Part shown: in pieces, positions 34,477 through 43,671 of the stretch | Layout: the number at the start of each line of letters is the position of its first letter | Numbering within the stretch: the stretch's first letter is position 1 | NCBI RefSeq assembly: GCF_009659535.1 | Contig: NZ_VJZZ01000005.1 | Coordinates: 248,001-312,000 of the forward strand | Origin: Aggregicoccus sp. 17bor-14 | GTDB taxonomy: Bacteria > Myxococcota > Myxococcia > Myxococcales > Myxococcaceae | Direction: 5' to 3' | Length of the DNA: 64,000 nucleotides | Notes under the pieces: model-generated | Seen by the model: only the letters and a program-made list of their open reading frames with translations | Databases searched by the model: none | Told to the model about the DNA's origin: nothing | Position numbers and translations under genes: made by a program

Positions 34477-36645
34477 CTACGGCGTCTGGATGAGCAGGTC
34501 GTCCACGTACACGCCGTCGAAGGTCTTGTTCGCGTTGGACGTGAAGACGAAGCGCAGGCGCAGGTGCGTCTTGCCGCTGACGTCCAGCGTGAGCGAGCGC
34601 GCCGCCCAGGAGAGGTTGCCCGAGAACTTGCCGCCCGCGACCGGGGTCCACGCGCCGCCGTCGAGGCTCGCCTCCACGGAGACGAAGTCGCGGTTCTTCT
34701 CGGTGCGGGTGCGCAGCCAGAAGAGCACGGACACCGAGCCGAGGTTCGTCACGTCCAGGTCCTGCGCAAGCGCCGCGGAGCTCGTCACGTTGTTCGCGTA
34801 CTTGCCGGGCGAGCCGTCGTGGAGGCTCTGCGCGCCGCCGTGGAAGGCGCTGGTGGTCAGGCCCCACGTCGCCCCGGTGCTGGGCGTGGGCAGCAGCCAG
34901 CGGTCGGTGCCGTCCTCGAAGTCATCCGCGAACAGCGTGCGGCGGGTGGTGAAGTGCGAGACGAAGGGGGCCTCCATCGCGTTGCCCGCGACGTCCTTCA
35001 CCCCGGAGACCTCCACCGCGTACAGGGACTCGGAGCCGAGCAGCTCGCCCGGCGTGAAGGTGAGCACGCGGGTGGTCGCGTTGTAGGTGGTGGTGCCGGC
35101 CACCTGCGTGCCGTCCGCCTCGAGCGTGAGCGTGACGGCGCCCGCCAGCGTGGCCGTGTTCACGGGCTCGCTGAAGGTGAGCGTCACCCGCGTGGAGGAC
35201 TGCACCGAGACGGCGCCGTCCACCGGCGTGACGGCGGTGACGGTGGGCCCCACGATGTCGCGGTACGCGCCGGTGGTGAAGCTCCAGCTCGTGCTGAGCG
35301 CGTTGCCCGACAGGTCCTTCACGCCGTTGAGCCCCACCGTGTACACGGTGCTGAAGGCGAGCGCGGCCGTCGGGGTGAAGGTGGCGGTGCCGCTCTGCAT
35401 GTCGAAGCTCACGCTGCCCGCCACCGCGCCCGCGCTGCTCGAGAGCGTGAAGGTGGTGCTGGTGAGCGAGGCCGGGTCCACCGGCTCGTCGAAGGCCACC
35501 TCGATGCTGGTGTTGCTCGCCACGCCGGTCGCGCTGGCCGCCGGGTTGCGGAAGGTGATGGCCGGCGGCGTCAGGTCCGGCGTCGCGCGGGTGGTGAAGT
35601 CCACCACCACATCCGTGGGCAGCACGTTGGGCAGCACCGCGTCATCCGAGATGAGCCCGTCCGCGCCGCCCTTGAGCGTGAGCGTGTAGTCCGTGGAGGC
35701 CGTGAGGGCTGCAGCCGGGTGGATGCGCAGGCGGTCCGCCGCATCCAGCGTGGCGGTGGCGGGCACGGCGGTGCCGGTCGCGGTGTCCGCGAGCAGCACG
35801 TTCGTCTCCGTCACCTGCGCGGCGAGCAGCGGCTGGCTGAACTGCGCGAAGAGGTCCGCGTCCACCGGCTGGTCGAGCGTGCCATCCGCGGGCGTGGTGC
35901 TCGCCTGCAGGCTCACGTGCACCGTCACGCTGCCCTGCGAGACGCAGCTGGAGGCGTGCGTCGCCTCGAGCGTGTAGCGCGTGGAGAGGGTGGGCGCGGC
36001 GAGGGGCTGCGCCTCTGCGTCCGAGGACAGCGCGCAGTCGGCGCGGTTGCAGGTCCAGTGGTACGTCGCGCCCGCCACCGCCGCGTCGCCCAGGCGCACC
36101 GAGGCCCCCGGCTGCAGCGTGAGCTCGCTCGAGGCGACCGGCACCGTGTCGCCCACGCTGACCGTCACGCTCGCGGAGGCCGTGGCCCCCAGCGCGTCCG
36201 TCACCGTCTGGGTGAAGGTGGTGGTGACCGCCGGCGTGGCGGTCGGAGCCGCGACGTCGAGCGCGCTGAGGCAGTCCGCGCACGCGGGGCTCGCGCTCCA
36301 CGCGTAGGTGTACGGCGCCGTACCGCCCGTGGCCGCGCCGCCCACCGTCACGCTGCCGCCGGGGCACAGCGTCTGGTCCGCACCCGCGTTCGCGCCCAGC
36401 GCCGCGGTGCCGCCCGCGTCGGGCTCGCCGCCCGCGTCAGGCTCATTGCCGGCGTCAGGCCCGTTGCCCGCATCGGGACCATTGCCGGCGTCGGGGCCGG
36501 GCGTGCCGGAGGCCCCCGGCGAGACGACGGGATCCGGGGGCTGGCTCTGCACCGGCTTGGCGCCCTTCGAGCACCCGCCTACCATCACCGCCACCACGAA
36601 CACACTGCACCACGTCCTGCTCCACCCTGCCCACGTCTTGGTCAT
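34477..36645 (-). CDS. Large Ig-like domain lipoprotein with PDAG linker
   Basis: A 722-residue lipoprotein (lipobox VGGC; GGAGG before the ATG). A linker of repeated PDAGNx units follows the anchor. Then come a PKD-like domain (ADQTLCPGGSVTVGG...APYTYAWSASP), an Ig-like domain, three Big_5-type domains (TPPAITFRNPAASATGVASN, GPTVTAVTPVDGAVSVQSS and a first, less regular one) and a C-terminal jelly-roll (LFADDFEDGTDRWLL ... LRLRFVFTSNANKTFDGVYVDDLLIQ). This suggests a surface adhesin or carbohydrate binder. The neighbours point to the cell surface. The frame runs on upstream with no sensible start. Confidence 0.75.
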   Translation of the reverse strand: MTKTWAGWSRTWCSVFVVAVMVGGCSKGAKPVQSQPPDPVVSPGASGTPGPDAGNGPDAGNGPDAGNEPDAGGEPDAGGTAALGANAGADQTLCPGGSVTVGGAATGGTAPYTYAWSASPACADCLSALDVAAPTATPAVTTTFTQTVTDALGATASASVTVSVGDTVPVASSELTLQPGASVRLGDAAVAGATYHWTCNRADCALSSDAEAQPLAAPTLSTRYTLEATHASSCVSQGSVTVHVSLQASTTPADGTLDQPVDADLFAQFSQPLLAAQVTETNVLLADTATGTAVPATATLDAADRLRIHPAAALTASTDYTLTLKGGADGLISDDAVLPNVLPTDVVVDFTTRATPDLTPPAITFRNPAASATGVASNTSIEVAFDEPVDPASLTSTTFTLSSSAGAVAGSVSFDMQSGTATFTPTAALAFSTVYTVGLNGVKDLSGNALSTSWSFTTGAYRDIVGPTVTAVTPVDGAVSVQSSTRVTLTFSEPVNTATLAGAVTLTLEADGTQVAGTTTYNATTRVLTFTPGELLGSESLYAVEVSGVKDVAGNAMEAPFVSHFTTRRTLFADDFEDGTDRWLLPTPSTGATWGLTTSAFHGGAQSLHDGSPGKYANNVTSSAALAQDLDVTNLGSVSVLFWLRTRTEKNRDFVSVEASLDGGAWTPVAGGKFSGNLSWAARSLTLDVSGKTHLRLRFVFTSNANKTFDGVYVDDLLIQTP
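36411..36507. repeat. 18-bp repeats encoding the PDAGN linker
   Basis: Five or so degenerate 18-bp units on the minus strand encode PDAGNG/PDAGGE hexapeptides between the lipid anchor and the first Ig-like domain. Copies differ mainly at third positions. Linkers of this type are common in myxobacterial surface proteins. Confidence 0.8.
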
Positions 36646-36879
36646 GGCCGCCTCCGCATCGGCCCCCCCAACGAGCGGCCTGAGCAAGGGGCGGTGTACC
36701 AACACCTTTCGGGTGGGTGCAAATATACACCCCCACGGGATATTCGACCGCTTCCATCTCAGTAAATCCAATATGTTGGAGATGAAGGCGTCGTTCCGAC
36801 ACCTGCGCACAGAGGGTTTGTCGGCGCGGTGGTCAGACGTGGGTTTCACGGCATCCGCCCGTGCCATGATGGCGCTGCG

Positions 36880-37908
36880 ATGCCCTCCCCGGATGCGCCC
36901 CAGACTCCCCCCGCGGGCCCCGCTCCCGCCGAGGCGACGCCGCGCCCGCCCCGGGCCGACGCGGTGCTCGGCGTGCTCAACGGCGTGCTGGGCGACTACC
37001 TGCAGCGCACCGGCAACGGGCTCGCCACGGCCATGGCGCTCCACGTGGACCATCGCCCCGTCGCGCTCGAGCCCGCGGCCCTGCGCGCCGCCTTCCCGCG
37101 CGCGAGCCCCCGCGTCGCGCTGTGGGTGCACGGGCTCGGCGTCACGGAGGCGGTGTGGGGCTTTCCGGGCGCGCCCCAGCAGTCCTACCCGGCGATGCTG
37201 GAGCGGGACGCGGGCTACACCCCGCTGACGCTTCGCTACAACACCGGCCTGCACATCTCGGAGAACGGCGCGGCGCTCTCGGCGCTGCTCGGGCAGCTCG
37301 TCGCGCACTTCCCCGTCCCCATCGAGGAGCTGGTGCTGGTGGGCTACAGCATGGGAGGCCTCGTGCTGCGCAGCGCCTGCCACGTGGCGGCGGAGGCCCA
37401 GGCCCCGTGGCTCTCACACGTGCGCCGCGCCGTCTACCTCGGGGCGCCGCACCTGGGCGCGCCGCTCGAGCGCCTCGGCCAGGGCGTGGCCCACCTGCTG
37501 CGTGCCCTGCCCAGCGCGTACACGCGCCTGGTCGCCGAGGTGCTGGACCTGCGCAGCAGCGGCGTGAAGGACCTGGGCTTCGCGAACCTGCTGCAGCAGG
37601 ACTGGGACGGGGCGACCCGCGAGCAGCTCTTGCGCAACCGCCGCCACCCGGTGCCGCTGCTGCCGGGCATCTCGCACCATCTCGTGGTGGGCACGCTGGG
37701 CCGCCACGAGCGGCACCTGCTCTCGCTGCTCTTCGGCGACGGGATGGTGCGGGTGGCGAGCGCCGCGGGCCGCGCGCCCGGGGGCCACCCGAGCCCCCTC
37801 TTTCCCCAGGAGCATGTGGCGGTGATGCCCGGCGTCGACCACCTGGGCCTCGCCCATCACCCGGACGTCTACGCCCGGCTCAGGGCGTGGCTCGAGGAGT
37901 CCCCATGA
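36880..37908 (+). CDS. Lipase-like alpha/beta hydrolase
   Basis: A 342-residue alpha/beta hydrolase. HGLG (84-87) is the oxyanion motif and the nucleophile is S157 in LVLVGYSMGGLVL. The YLGAPHLGAPLERL block is that of PGAP1-like and triacylglycerol lipases, and the catalytic His is likely in PGVDHLGLAHHPD near the end. The first 30 residues are Pro/Ala-rich. No signal peptide is visible, so it is probably cytosolic. The start is not certain (ATG at 36880; weak ribosome site). The next gene overlaps by ATGA. Substrate unknown; ester lipids are plausible. Confidence 0.75.
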   Translation: MPSPDAPQTPPAGPAPAEATPRPPRADAVLGVLNGVLGDYLQRTGNGLATAMALHVDHRPVALEPAALRAAFPRASPRVALWVHGLGVTEAVWGFPGAPQQSYPAMLERDAGYTPLTLRYNTGLHISENGAALSALLGQLVAHFPVPIEELVLVGYSMGGLVLRSACHVAAEAQAPWLSHVRRAVYLGAPHLGAPLERLGQGVAHLLRALPSAYTRLVAEVLDLRSSGVKDLGFANLLQQDWDGATREQLLRNRRHPVPLLPGISHHLVVGTLGRHERHLLSLLFGDGMVRVASAAGRAPGGHPSPLFPQEHVAVMPGVDHLGLAHHPDVYARLRAWLEESP

Positions 37909-38198
37909 AGCGCTGGCGCGGCGTGGTGCACCTCGTGCGCGATGCGGTGGAGCACGGCTCCGCCGCGGTCGAGCACCTGCAGAAGCAGGCCCTCGCCACG
38001 CCCTTCCGGGTGCTGGAGGCGCTGCCCGGCATCGCCCTCCCCGCGCGCCGCGTGCACGCCGTGCACGACGGCGTCGTCTCGGGCGTGCACGGGCTCGTGC
38101 GCCTCGTGAACCGCGGGGTGGGCGTGACGGCCGACGTCGTGCTGGACGCGCTCGAGGCCCGGGCGGCCGCGCGGCAGCCACCTCCGCAGGAGCCCTGA
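37905..38198 (+). CDS. Small helical protein coupled to the lipase-like gene
   Basis: A 97-residue basic, amphipathic-helical protein (VVHLVRDAVEHGSAAVEHLQKQ and VHDGVVSGVHGLVRLVNRGVGV). It overlaps the hydrolase stop by ATGA. The two repeated V-x-x-(A/G)VxxGxx segments suggest an apolipoprotein-like or phasin-like surface binder, perhaps a partner that brings the hydrolase to lipid. No family was recognised. Confidence 0.55.
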   Translation: MKRWRGVVHLVRDAVEHGSAAVEHLQKQALATPFRVLEALPGIALPARRVHAVHDGVVSGVHGLVRLVNRGVGVTADVVLDALEARAAARQPPPQEP

Positions 38199-38219
38199 CG
38201 GGCGCGCGGCGCGCGCGCC

Positions 38220-38912
38220 TCAGGGCCTCGCGTAGCTGCGCACCCCGTCCGGGTACGCCACCAGCGCGCGGTGGGCCATGCCGAGGAAGAGCCCGCAGTC
38301 CACCACGCCGGGCACGCTCTCGAGCTGCGCGTGCTGCGCCGCGGGGTCCTCCAGCACTCCGAGCGCGAGGTCCGCGAGCAGGTTCCCGTTGTCGCTGCGC
38401 AGCGGCGTCCCGTCCGCCCCGCGGCGCAGGCGCGGCGCCACGCCGCACAGCCGCTGCACCCGCGCGAGCGTGGCCTCGTACCCGAAGGCCAGCACCTCCA
38501 GGGGCACGGGGTTCTTCTCCCCCAGCCGCTGCACGCGCTTCGTGTGGTCGGCCACCACGATGAACTCGCGCGCCTGCAGCGCCACGAGCCGCTCGCGCAC
38601 CAGCGCGCCGCCGCGCCCCTTGATGAGCTCGAGCGTGGGGGAGATCTCGTCCGCCCCGTCGATGGCCACGTCCAGCGCGCGCGCGTCCAGCGGTTCGAGC
38701 GGCACCCCGGCCGCGCGCGCGAGCGCCTCCGTCTCGCCGCTCGTCGCCACGCCCACCACCCCGGCGAGCTGCCCCGCGGCGAGCCTGCGCCCGATCGAGA
38801 CGATGGCCCAGCGCGCGGTGCTCCCGGTGCCCAGCCCCACGCGCATGCCGCTGCGCACGGCATCCACCGCGCGCTCGGCGGCCTCCTGCTTCAGGTGCTC
38901 GAGGTCATCCAT
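38220..38912 (-). CDS. rpiA: Ribose-5-phosphate isomerase A
   Basis: A 230-residue RpiA. Signature motifs are LGTGSTARWAI near the start, VAIDGADEI with the substrate-binding aspartates, and IKGRGGALVRERLVA with the catalytic Glu. It interconverts ribose 5-phosphate and ribulose 5-phosphate in the pentose-phosphate pathway, in the cytosol. The ATG start (MDDLEHLKQEAAERA) gives standard length. It is separated from the EF-hand gene by 29 nt and could be co-transcribed with it. Confidence 0.9.
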   Translation of the reverse strand: MDDLEHLKQEAAERAVDAVRSGMRVGLGTGSTARWAIVSIGRRLAAGQLAGVVGVATSGETEALARAAGVPLEPLDARALDVAIDGADEISPTLELIKGRGGALVRERLVALQAREFIVVADHTKRVQRLGEKNPVPLEVLAFGYEATLARVQRLCGVAPRLRRGADGTPLRSDNGNLLADLALGVLEDPAAQHAQLESVPGVVDCGLFLGMAHRALVAYPDGVRSYARP

Positions 38913-38941
38913 GGCCCCCCGAACATGCACCCGGTGACCCG

Positions 38942-41185
38942 CTAAGGCACGGGCGCGTTCGCAGTGGCCTTCGCCGCAGCGGCCGCAGGCGCGGCCGGGG
39001 CGGAAGCTGGCGCCTTCTGGGCCCACACCGTGGCGCGGCGCGCGCGCTCGGGCAGGAAGGGGTCCGCGTGGCCGCTGAGCCAGAACACGGCGAGCGCGGC
39101 GACGGCCACCCCCGCGGCGTAGGCGCCCCAGGGCTGGTGCGGCTCGGCGTAGGGGTCCTTCAGCTCGCGCGCCGCGCCCGCGGGCAGCGCCGCCACCTGG
39201 GTGAGCGAGCTGCCGAAGGGGATGTTGATGCGCGCCGGCGAGTTCATCGCCCAGCCATTCGCATCCAGCAGCGGCGCGAGGTTGCGCTGGCGCAGCTTCA
39301 GCCACGCGATGGCCATGCTGGGCCCCGAGATGGCGAAGAGCAGCGCCACGAAGCCCAGCGGCATCCAGATGCCGAGCCCGAAGAAGGCCTGCATCATCGC
39401 GCCGAGCGCCGCGCTGATGCCGCCCACCGCGACGCCCAGGGCCGCCACGATGCCGATGTCCAGCTTCGGCTTCTCCTCGCGCGCCTTGCCCTCCGCCGCC
39501 GCGCTGCCCACGTCTGTGGCGGCCGAGGTGAGGCGTGCGTTGGCGGCCGAGTCCGCGTCGCTCGCGCGCTTGGCCACCTGCTCCTCGATGAAGCGCACCA
39601 GCTTCTTGTACGGCGCCCAGAAGGCCTGCCGAACGCTGATGGGGTTGTCCACGATGCGCACGATGGTGGCGTCCCAGTCGCGCCCCTGCCGGTCGTAGAA
39701 GACGCCGTTGCGCCCCACCATCAGCGTCTCGGAGTCGCCCGCGGTGAAGGCCGCGGCGATGGTCATCTTCTGCCCGTTGCGCGCGCACTCGCAGTACACG
39801 AGGTAGCTGCGCGCGAGCGGCGCCAGGGCCGCGTGCTTGCCCAGGTCCGTCACCTGGATGCACAGGTCGCAGCTGCGCTGGTCGATGTAGAGCGTGCCGG
39901 CCTGGAACGTCGCCTTGCCCTTGCGCGCGTAGAACTCGCGGAAGGAGACGAAGTTGTTGCACAGCCGGTAGAGGTCGCGGTGCAGGCGCACCAGCTTCTC
40001 GATGCTCGCGAGCGAGCGCGCCACCGGCTCCACCGCGAGGTCCGCCGCGACGAGCCGCGTGAGCTCGGCGTGCGCGTCACTCGCGCGCAGCGCCGCGATG
40101 CGCGCCGCGCCCAGCTTCTCCACCGTCGCGCCCTGCTTGCGCGCGAGCCACGCGTCGAAGGGGGCGAAGCGCGCGCGCAGCTCGCGCCACTCGGCCTCCG
40201 TGAGCTGCTCGCGCTCGCCCAGCAGCGGCACCACGGCGCCCGCGCGCAGCTGCGCCACGGCGTCCGCCCATGCGGGGTTGAGGCCGCGCACGAGCGGCAG
40301 CGGCTGGCTGGCGGCGACGAGCGCGAGCGGGAAGGAGGCCAGCTCCTGCGCCGCGAGCGAGAGCTCCCGGGCGGAGAGCTGCGCGTAGTCCTTGTCGTCG
40401 CGGTTCATCGCGTGGGCCGCGCGCGGGTCGAAGGCGGCGATGCGGCAGCGGGCGAAGTAGTCCTCCACCTTCGCCTCCAGCGCGCGCAGCTGCTCGCGCG
40501 CCGCGGCCGTCGCCTCGCCCAGCACCATCACCTGCGGGTCGGCCTCGCCCTCGGCGCGCCAGCGCGCCCACGCGTCCAGCTCCGAGAAGAAGAGGTCCAG
40601 CTTCGCCTGCCCCACGCCGGGCTTGCCGCTGCGGTCCTGCTCGCCGCCGAGGCACTCGAGTGCATCCCTCAGCGCGGCCTGCAGCTCGGCGCTCTCGCTG
40701 CTCGCCTCGGTGAGCAGCCCGTCGCCGTTGAGGGGCGCCTGGTTCAGCGTCTGCACGGCCTCGCTCGCATCCGCCACGCTCAAGCTGTCCGCGCCCGTCT
40801 TGCCCAGGCTGCGCAGGAGCGAGCCCATGGCCTCGGCGAGCGCGCGCCCCTCCTCGCCGCGGGTGTCCACGGCGGACAGGGGCAGGGCCTCGGCGCCCCG
40901 CAGCAGGTCGTCCGGGTTCTTCAGCAGGCGGCCGATCCACTCGCAGGCGGCGATGACCTCCACCGCGCGGATGCGCCCGTCCCCGTCCGTGTCCAGCAGG
41001 CGCAGGGTGCGCGGGTCGATGTCGAGGGTGGCCGTGGGACACGCGAGCGCCACCCACAGCTTCTGGTCCAGCTGCCCCAGCGCGAGCAGGTCCGCGCCCG
41101 TGTCCAGGCGCACCTGATCGAAGCCGCCCGCGCGAAAGAAGCGCCAGGGGTGGGAGGGGGTCGCTGCGGCCGTCTTGCTCGTCAT
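38942..41185 (-). CDS. Large EF-hand membrane protein, hypothetical
   Basis: A 747-residue protein. An EF-hand-like loop DTDGDGRIRAVE lies near residues 65-76. The long central part is mainly helical and soluble. Two or three hydrophobic segments (IGIVAALGVAVGGISAALGA and WMPLGFVALLFAISGPSMAIAWL) are found around 600-650, and a last helix (YAAGVAVAALAVFWLSG) precedes an Ala/Pro-rich tail. AAGGAG supports the ATG at 41185. The CDLCIQ and CECARN pairs could bind metal. I recognise no family name. It may be an inner-membrane sensor-like protein. Confidence 0.6.
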   Translation of the reverse strand: MTSKTAAATPSHPWRFFRAGGFDQVRLDTGADLLALGQLDQKLWVALACPTATLDIDPRTLRLLDTDGDGRIRAVEVIAACEWIGRLLKNPDDLLRGAEALPLSAVDTRGEEGRALAEAMGSLLRSLGKTGADSLSVADASEAVQTLNQAPLNGDGLLTEASSESAELQAALRDALECLGGEQDRSGKPGVGQAKLDLFFSELDAWARWRAEGEADPQVMVLGEATAAAREQLRALEAKVEDYFARCRIAAFDPRAAHAMNRDDKDYAQLSARELSLAAQELASFPLALVAASQPLPLVRGLNPAWADAVAQLRAGAVVPLLGEREQLTEAEWRELRARFAPFDAWLARKQGATVEKLGAARIAALRASDAHAELTRLVAADLAVEPVARSLASIEKLVRLHRDLYRLCNNFVSFREFYARKGKATFQAGTLYIDQRSCDLCIQVTDLGKHAALAPLARSYLVYCECARNGQKMTIAAAFTAGDSETLMVGRNGVFYDRQGRDWDATIVRIVDNPISVRQAFWAPYKKLVRFIEEQVAKRASDADSAANARLTSAATDVGSAAAEGKAREEKPKLDIGIVAALGVAVGGISAALGAMMQAFFGLGIWMPLGFVALLFAISGPSMAIAWLKLRQRNLAPLLDANGWAMNSPARINIPFGSSLTQVAALPAGAARELKDPYAEPHQPWGAYAAGVAVAALAVFWLSGHADPFLPERARRATVWAQKAPASAPAAPAAAAAKATANAPVP

Positions 41186-41340
41186 CCGGGGGTGTCTCCT
41201 TCGGGGCGCGCACGATGCCGGAGCGCGGGCGGGAGACTCCAGCACAAGAGGACGAAAAAGCCCCTACACGCCTGCCTGCCCACCAGGCCCCGGGGGCGCT
41301 GAACAGTGGGCGCGCCCGGGGGTACCACCCGCCTGCGCCC

Positions 41341-41856
41341 ATGAAGAGCTTGGGCGCGATGGCACACTCTCTGGAGGGATTCATCGCGCGCGCCGAGCTG
41401 CTGCAGACGGGCGCGAAGGGACTGACCACGGCGAAGGTGGTGCCGCTCGCGCAGGGCTATGCGCTGCTGCCGGTGACGCAGGCGCTCGCGGACGAGGTGA
41501 ACGGGGGCAAGGAGCGCACGGCCGCCTTCGAGCAGTTCTGGCGCCTCTCCGAGCGGCTCGCGCACCTGGCCGAGTCCTGGTCCGCGCTGGGGCCGGTGGC
41601 CTACGTGGAGACGGACTACGTGCGCGGCTCGGGAGTGCAGGCCTCGGTGGTGTGGGACGCGGGCACGCGGGTGCTGGACCCGAGCCGGGGCGCGGCGGGG
41701 CCGGTGAACTGGGCCCTGCAGCGCATCGGCGTGCAGTGCGACGAGGCGCAGGACGCCTTCGACACCCTGGGCCTCGGGCGCCTGCGCGAGACGGAGGCGT
41801 GGGCGCAGGAGGGCGTGGGGCCGCTCGCCGACGCGGACCTGCAGCCCGGCGCCTGA
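41341..41856 (+). CDS. Hypothetical cytoplasmic protein
   Basis: A 171-residue protein without signal or membrane helix. It starts MKSLGAMAHSLEGFIARAEL; a second ATG at 41359 is an alternative. It is helical at first, with a central ALGPVAYVETDYVRGSGVQASVVWDAGTR strand region. The closing segment has NWALQRIGVQCDEAQDAFDTLGLGR. I recall no named family. It stands alone, divergent from the EF-hand gene and 86 nt before the reductase gene. Confidence 0.55.
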   Translation: MKSLGAMAHSLEGFIARAELLQTGAKGLTTAKVVPLAQGYALLPVTQALADEVNGGKERTAAFEQFWRLSERLAHLAESWSALGPVAYVETDYVRGSGVQASVVWDAGTRVLDPSRGAAGPVNWALQRIGVQCDEAQDAFDTLGLGRLRETEAWAQEGVGPLADADLQPGA

Positions 41857-41942
41857 GCGTGCGCTGAAGAACGGGCCGCGAGGCCACTGGCCTCGAGCAG
41901 AGGCGTGAGCATGCTTGGCTGCCTTCCCCAGCGGAGGCCCCC

Positions 41943-42947
41943 ATGTTCAACGCCATACTCCTGAAGAAGCGGGCGGACGGGACGACGGACGCCCAGGTCA
42001 CGCAGCTCGACGACGCGCAGCTGCCCGAGGGCGACGTCACCGTGCGCGTGGACGCCTCGACCCTCAACTTCAAGGACGCGCTGGCCATCACCGGCAAGTC
42101 GCCCGTGGTGCGCAAGTTCCCGATGGTGCCCGGCATCGACGGGGCGGGCGTGGTGCTCGAGTCCTCGCACCCGGACTGGAAGCCGGGCGCGCCCTTCATC
42201 CTCAACGGCTACGGCGTGGGCGAGAGCCACCCGGGCTGCCTCGCGCAGCGCGCGCGCCTCAAGGGCGACTGGCTCGTGCCCCTGCCTCCCGGGATGTCCG
42301 CGCGCACCGCGATGGCCATCGGAACGGCCGGCTACACGGCCATGCTGTGCGCGATGAGCCTGCAGGAGCAGGGCGTGTCCAAGGACGAGGGCGAGGTGCT
42401 CGTCACCGGAGCCACGGGAGGCGTGGGCAGCATCGCGGTCGCGCTGCTCTCGGGGCTCGGCTACCGGGTGGTGGCCTCCACCGGCAAGGCGTCCGAGGCG
42501 GACTATCTGAAGTCGCTCGGCGCCTCCGAGGTGCTGGACCGCGCGCAGCTCTCCGCGCCGGGAAAGCCCCTGCAGAAGGAGCGCTGGGCGGGCGTCGTGG
42601 ACTCGGTGGGCTCGCACACCCTGGCGAACGCGCTCGCGCAGACGCGCTACGGTGGCGCGGTGGCCGCCTGCGGACTCGCCCAGGGCATGGACCTGCCCGC
42701 GAGCGTCGCCCCCTTCATCCTGCGCGGCGTGCGGCTCATCGGAGTGGACAGCGTGATGGCGCCGCAGGTGCGCCGGCGCCTTGCCTGGCAGCGCCTGGCG
42801 GCCGAGCTGGACCCCGCGAAGCTCGCGCGCATCACCGAGGAGGTTCCGCTCGCCGCCGCGCTCGAGCGCGCCCCGGAGCTGCTCGCCGGCCGCGTGCGCG
42901 GGCGGCTCGTGGTGGACGTGAACGCCGACGTGAACGCCGCTCGCTAG
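41943..42947 (+). CDS. AcuI/YhdH-like medium-chain reductase
   Basis: A 334-residue NADPH-dependent MDR oxidoreductase. YhdH/AcuI features include LNFKDALAITGK near the start, VPGIDGAGVVLES, AIGTAGYTAMLCAM and the nucleotide loop VTGATGGVGSIAVALL. Relatives reduce acryloyl-CoA to propionyl-CoA, or act as quinone-like reductases, and no zinc ligands are needed or seen. Length is normal. The gene is a single unit; 3-hydroxypropionate-type detoxification of acryloyl-CoA is plausible but not fixed by context. Confidence 0.8.
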   Translation: MFNAILLKKRADGTTDAQVTQLDDAQLPEGDVTVRVDASTLNFKDALAITGKSPVVRKFPMVPGIDGAGVVLESSHPDWKPGAPFILNGYGVGESHPGCLAQRARLKGDWLVPLPPGMSARTAMAIGTAGYTAMLCAMSLQEQGVSKDEGEVLVTGATGGVGSIAVALLSGLGYRVVASTGKASEADYLKSLGASEVLDRAQLSAPGKPLQKERWAGVVDSVGSHTLANALAQTRYGGAVAACGLAQGMDLPASVAPFILRGVRLIGVDSVMAPQVRRRLAWQRLAAELDPAKLARITEEVPLAAALERAPELLAGRVRGRLVVDVNADVNAAR

Positions 42948-43062
42948 CCCTCGGCGTTCCGCGCTCAACAGGGTCCTCCCGTCTTTCGGGGCTGGAGGGC
43001 TTGCCGCACGCCCCGTGCGCCCCCATTCCCTTCCGAGGGTGTGGGGCCGGGCGGGGACGGGG

Positions 43063-43671
43063 ATGCACGTGGACGCGGACAGCGCGCTGTACTCCGCCTC
43101 GGCGGAGGGGGCCGAGGCGGCCTGGCTCGCGCAGTTCCACGCGGGGCACCGCGCCGCGCTCGAGCGCTGCTACCGCGAGTGCTACCCCAGCGTGGACCGC
43201 GCGGTGGGCCGGGTGCTCTCGGGCGCGGACCGCGAGAGCGTGGTGCACGAGGTGTTCTACCGCCTCCTCACCCGCGAGGAGCTGCGACGCTCCTTCCGCG
43301 GCGGCTCGCTGCAGGCGTGGCTCGCGACCCAGGCCGTGCACCTCGCGCTGGACCACGTGCGCCGCCAGCAGCGCGAGCGCGGCGTGCTGGCGAGCGTGCA
43401 CGCCGAGGCGCAGCAGGAGCCCGCTGCCTCGGAGGCCGCCCCGGAGGCCTGGGCCGAGGCGCAGCAGGCGCGCGTGCTCGTGGAGCGCTTCCAGCGCGAG
43501 CTGCTCCCGCCGCGCTGGGCCCCCGTCTTCGAGGCGCGCTTCCTGCGCCAGCTCTCGCAGCGCGAGGCCGCGCGGGAGCTCGGGATGCGCCGCACCACGC
43601 TCGCCTACCAGGAGCTGCGCATCCGCGCGCTGCTGCACCGCTTCGCCGAGCAGCTGAGGAGGGAGCCGTGA
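43063..43671 (+). CDS. ECF-type RNA polymerase sigma factor
   Basis: A 202-residue sigma-70 family protein with region 2 (VVHEVFYRLLTREELRR ... LQAWLATQAVHLALDHVRRQQ) and region 4 (RFLRQLSQREAARELGMRRTTLAYQELRIR). It lacks regions 1 and 3, hence the ECF class. The ATG follows GGGGACGGGG. The stop overlaps the next gene's GTG start, so it is made with a membrane protein that has a zinc-finger anti-sigma-like N-terminus. It should direct RNA polymerase to a small regulon, possibly including its own operon. Confidence 0.8.
   Translation: MHVDADSALYSASAEGAEAAWLAQFHAGHRAALERCYRECYPSVDRAVGRVLSGADRESVVHEVFYRLLTREELRRSFRGGSLQAWLATQAVHLALDHVRRQQRERGVLASVHAEAQQEPAASEAAPEAWAEAQQARVLVERFQRELLPPRWAPVFEARFLRQLSQREAARELGMRRTTLAYQELRIRALLHRFAEQLRREP

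Noticed and set aside
33025-36765. Plus-strand frame of 1246 codons across usher-like, subunit 4 and Ig-like genes
   Set aside because: It covers both strands' genes and shows only Arg/Ala/Gly-rich low-complexity translation.
39068-41302. Plus-strand frame of 744 codons antisense to the EF-hand gene
   Set aside because: No motif or start site, and translation is His/Arg/Val-rich shadow.
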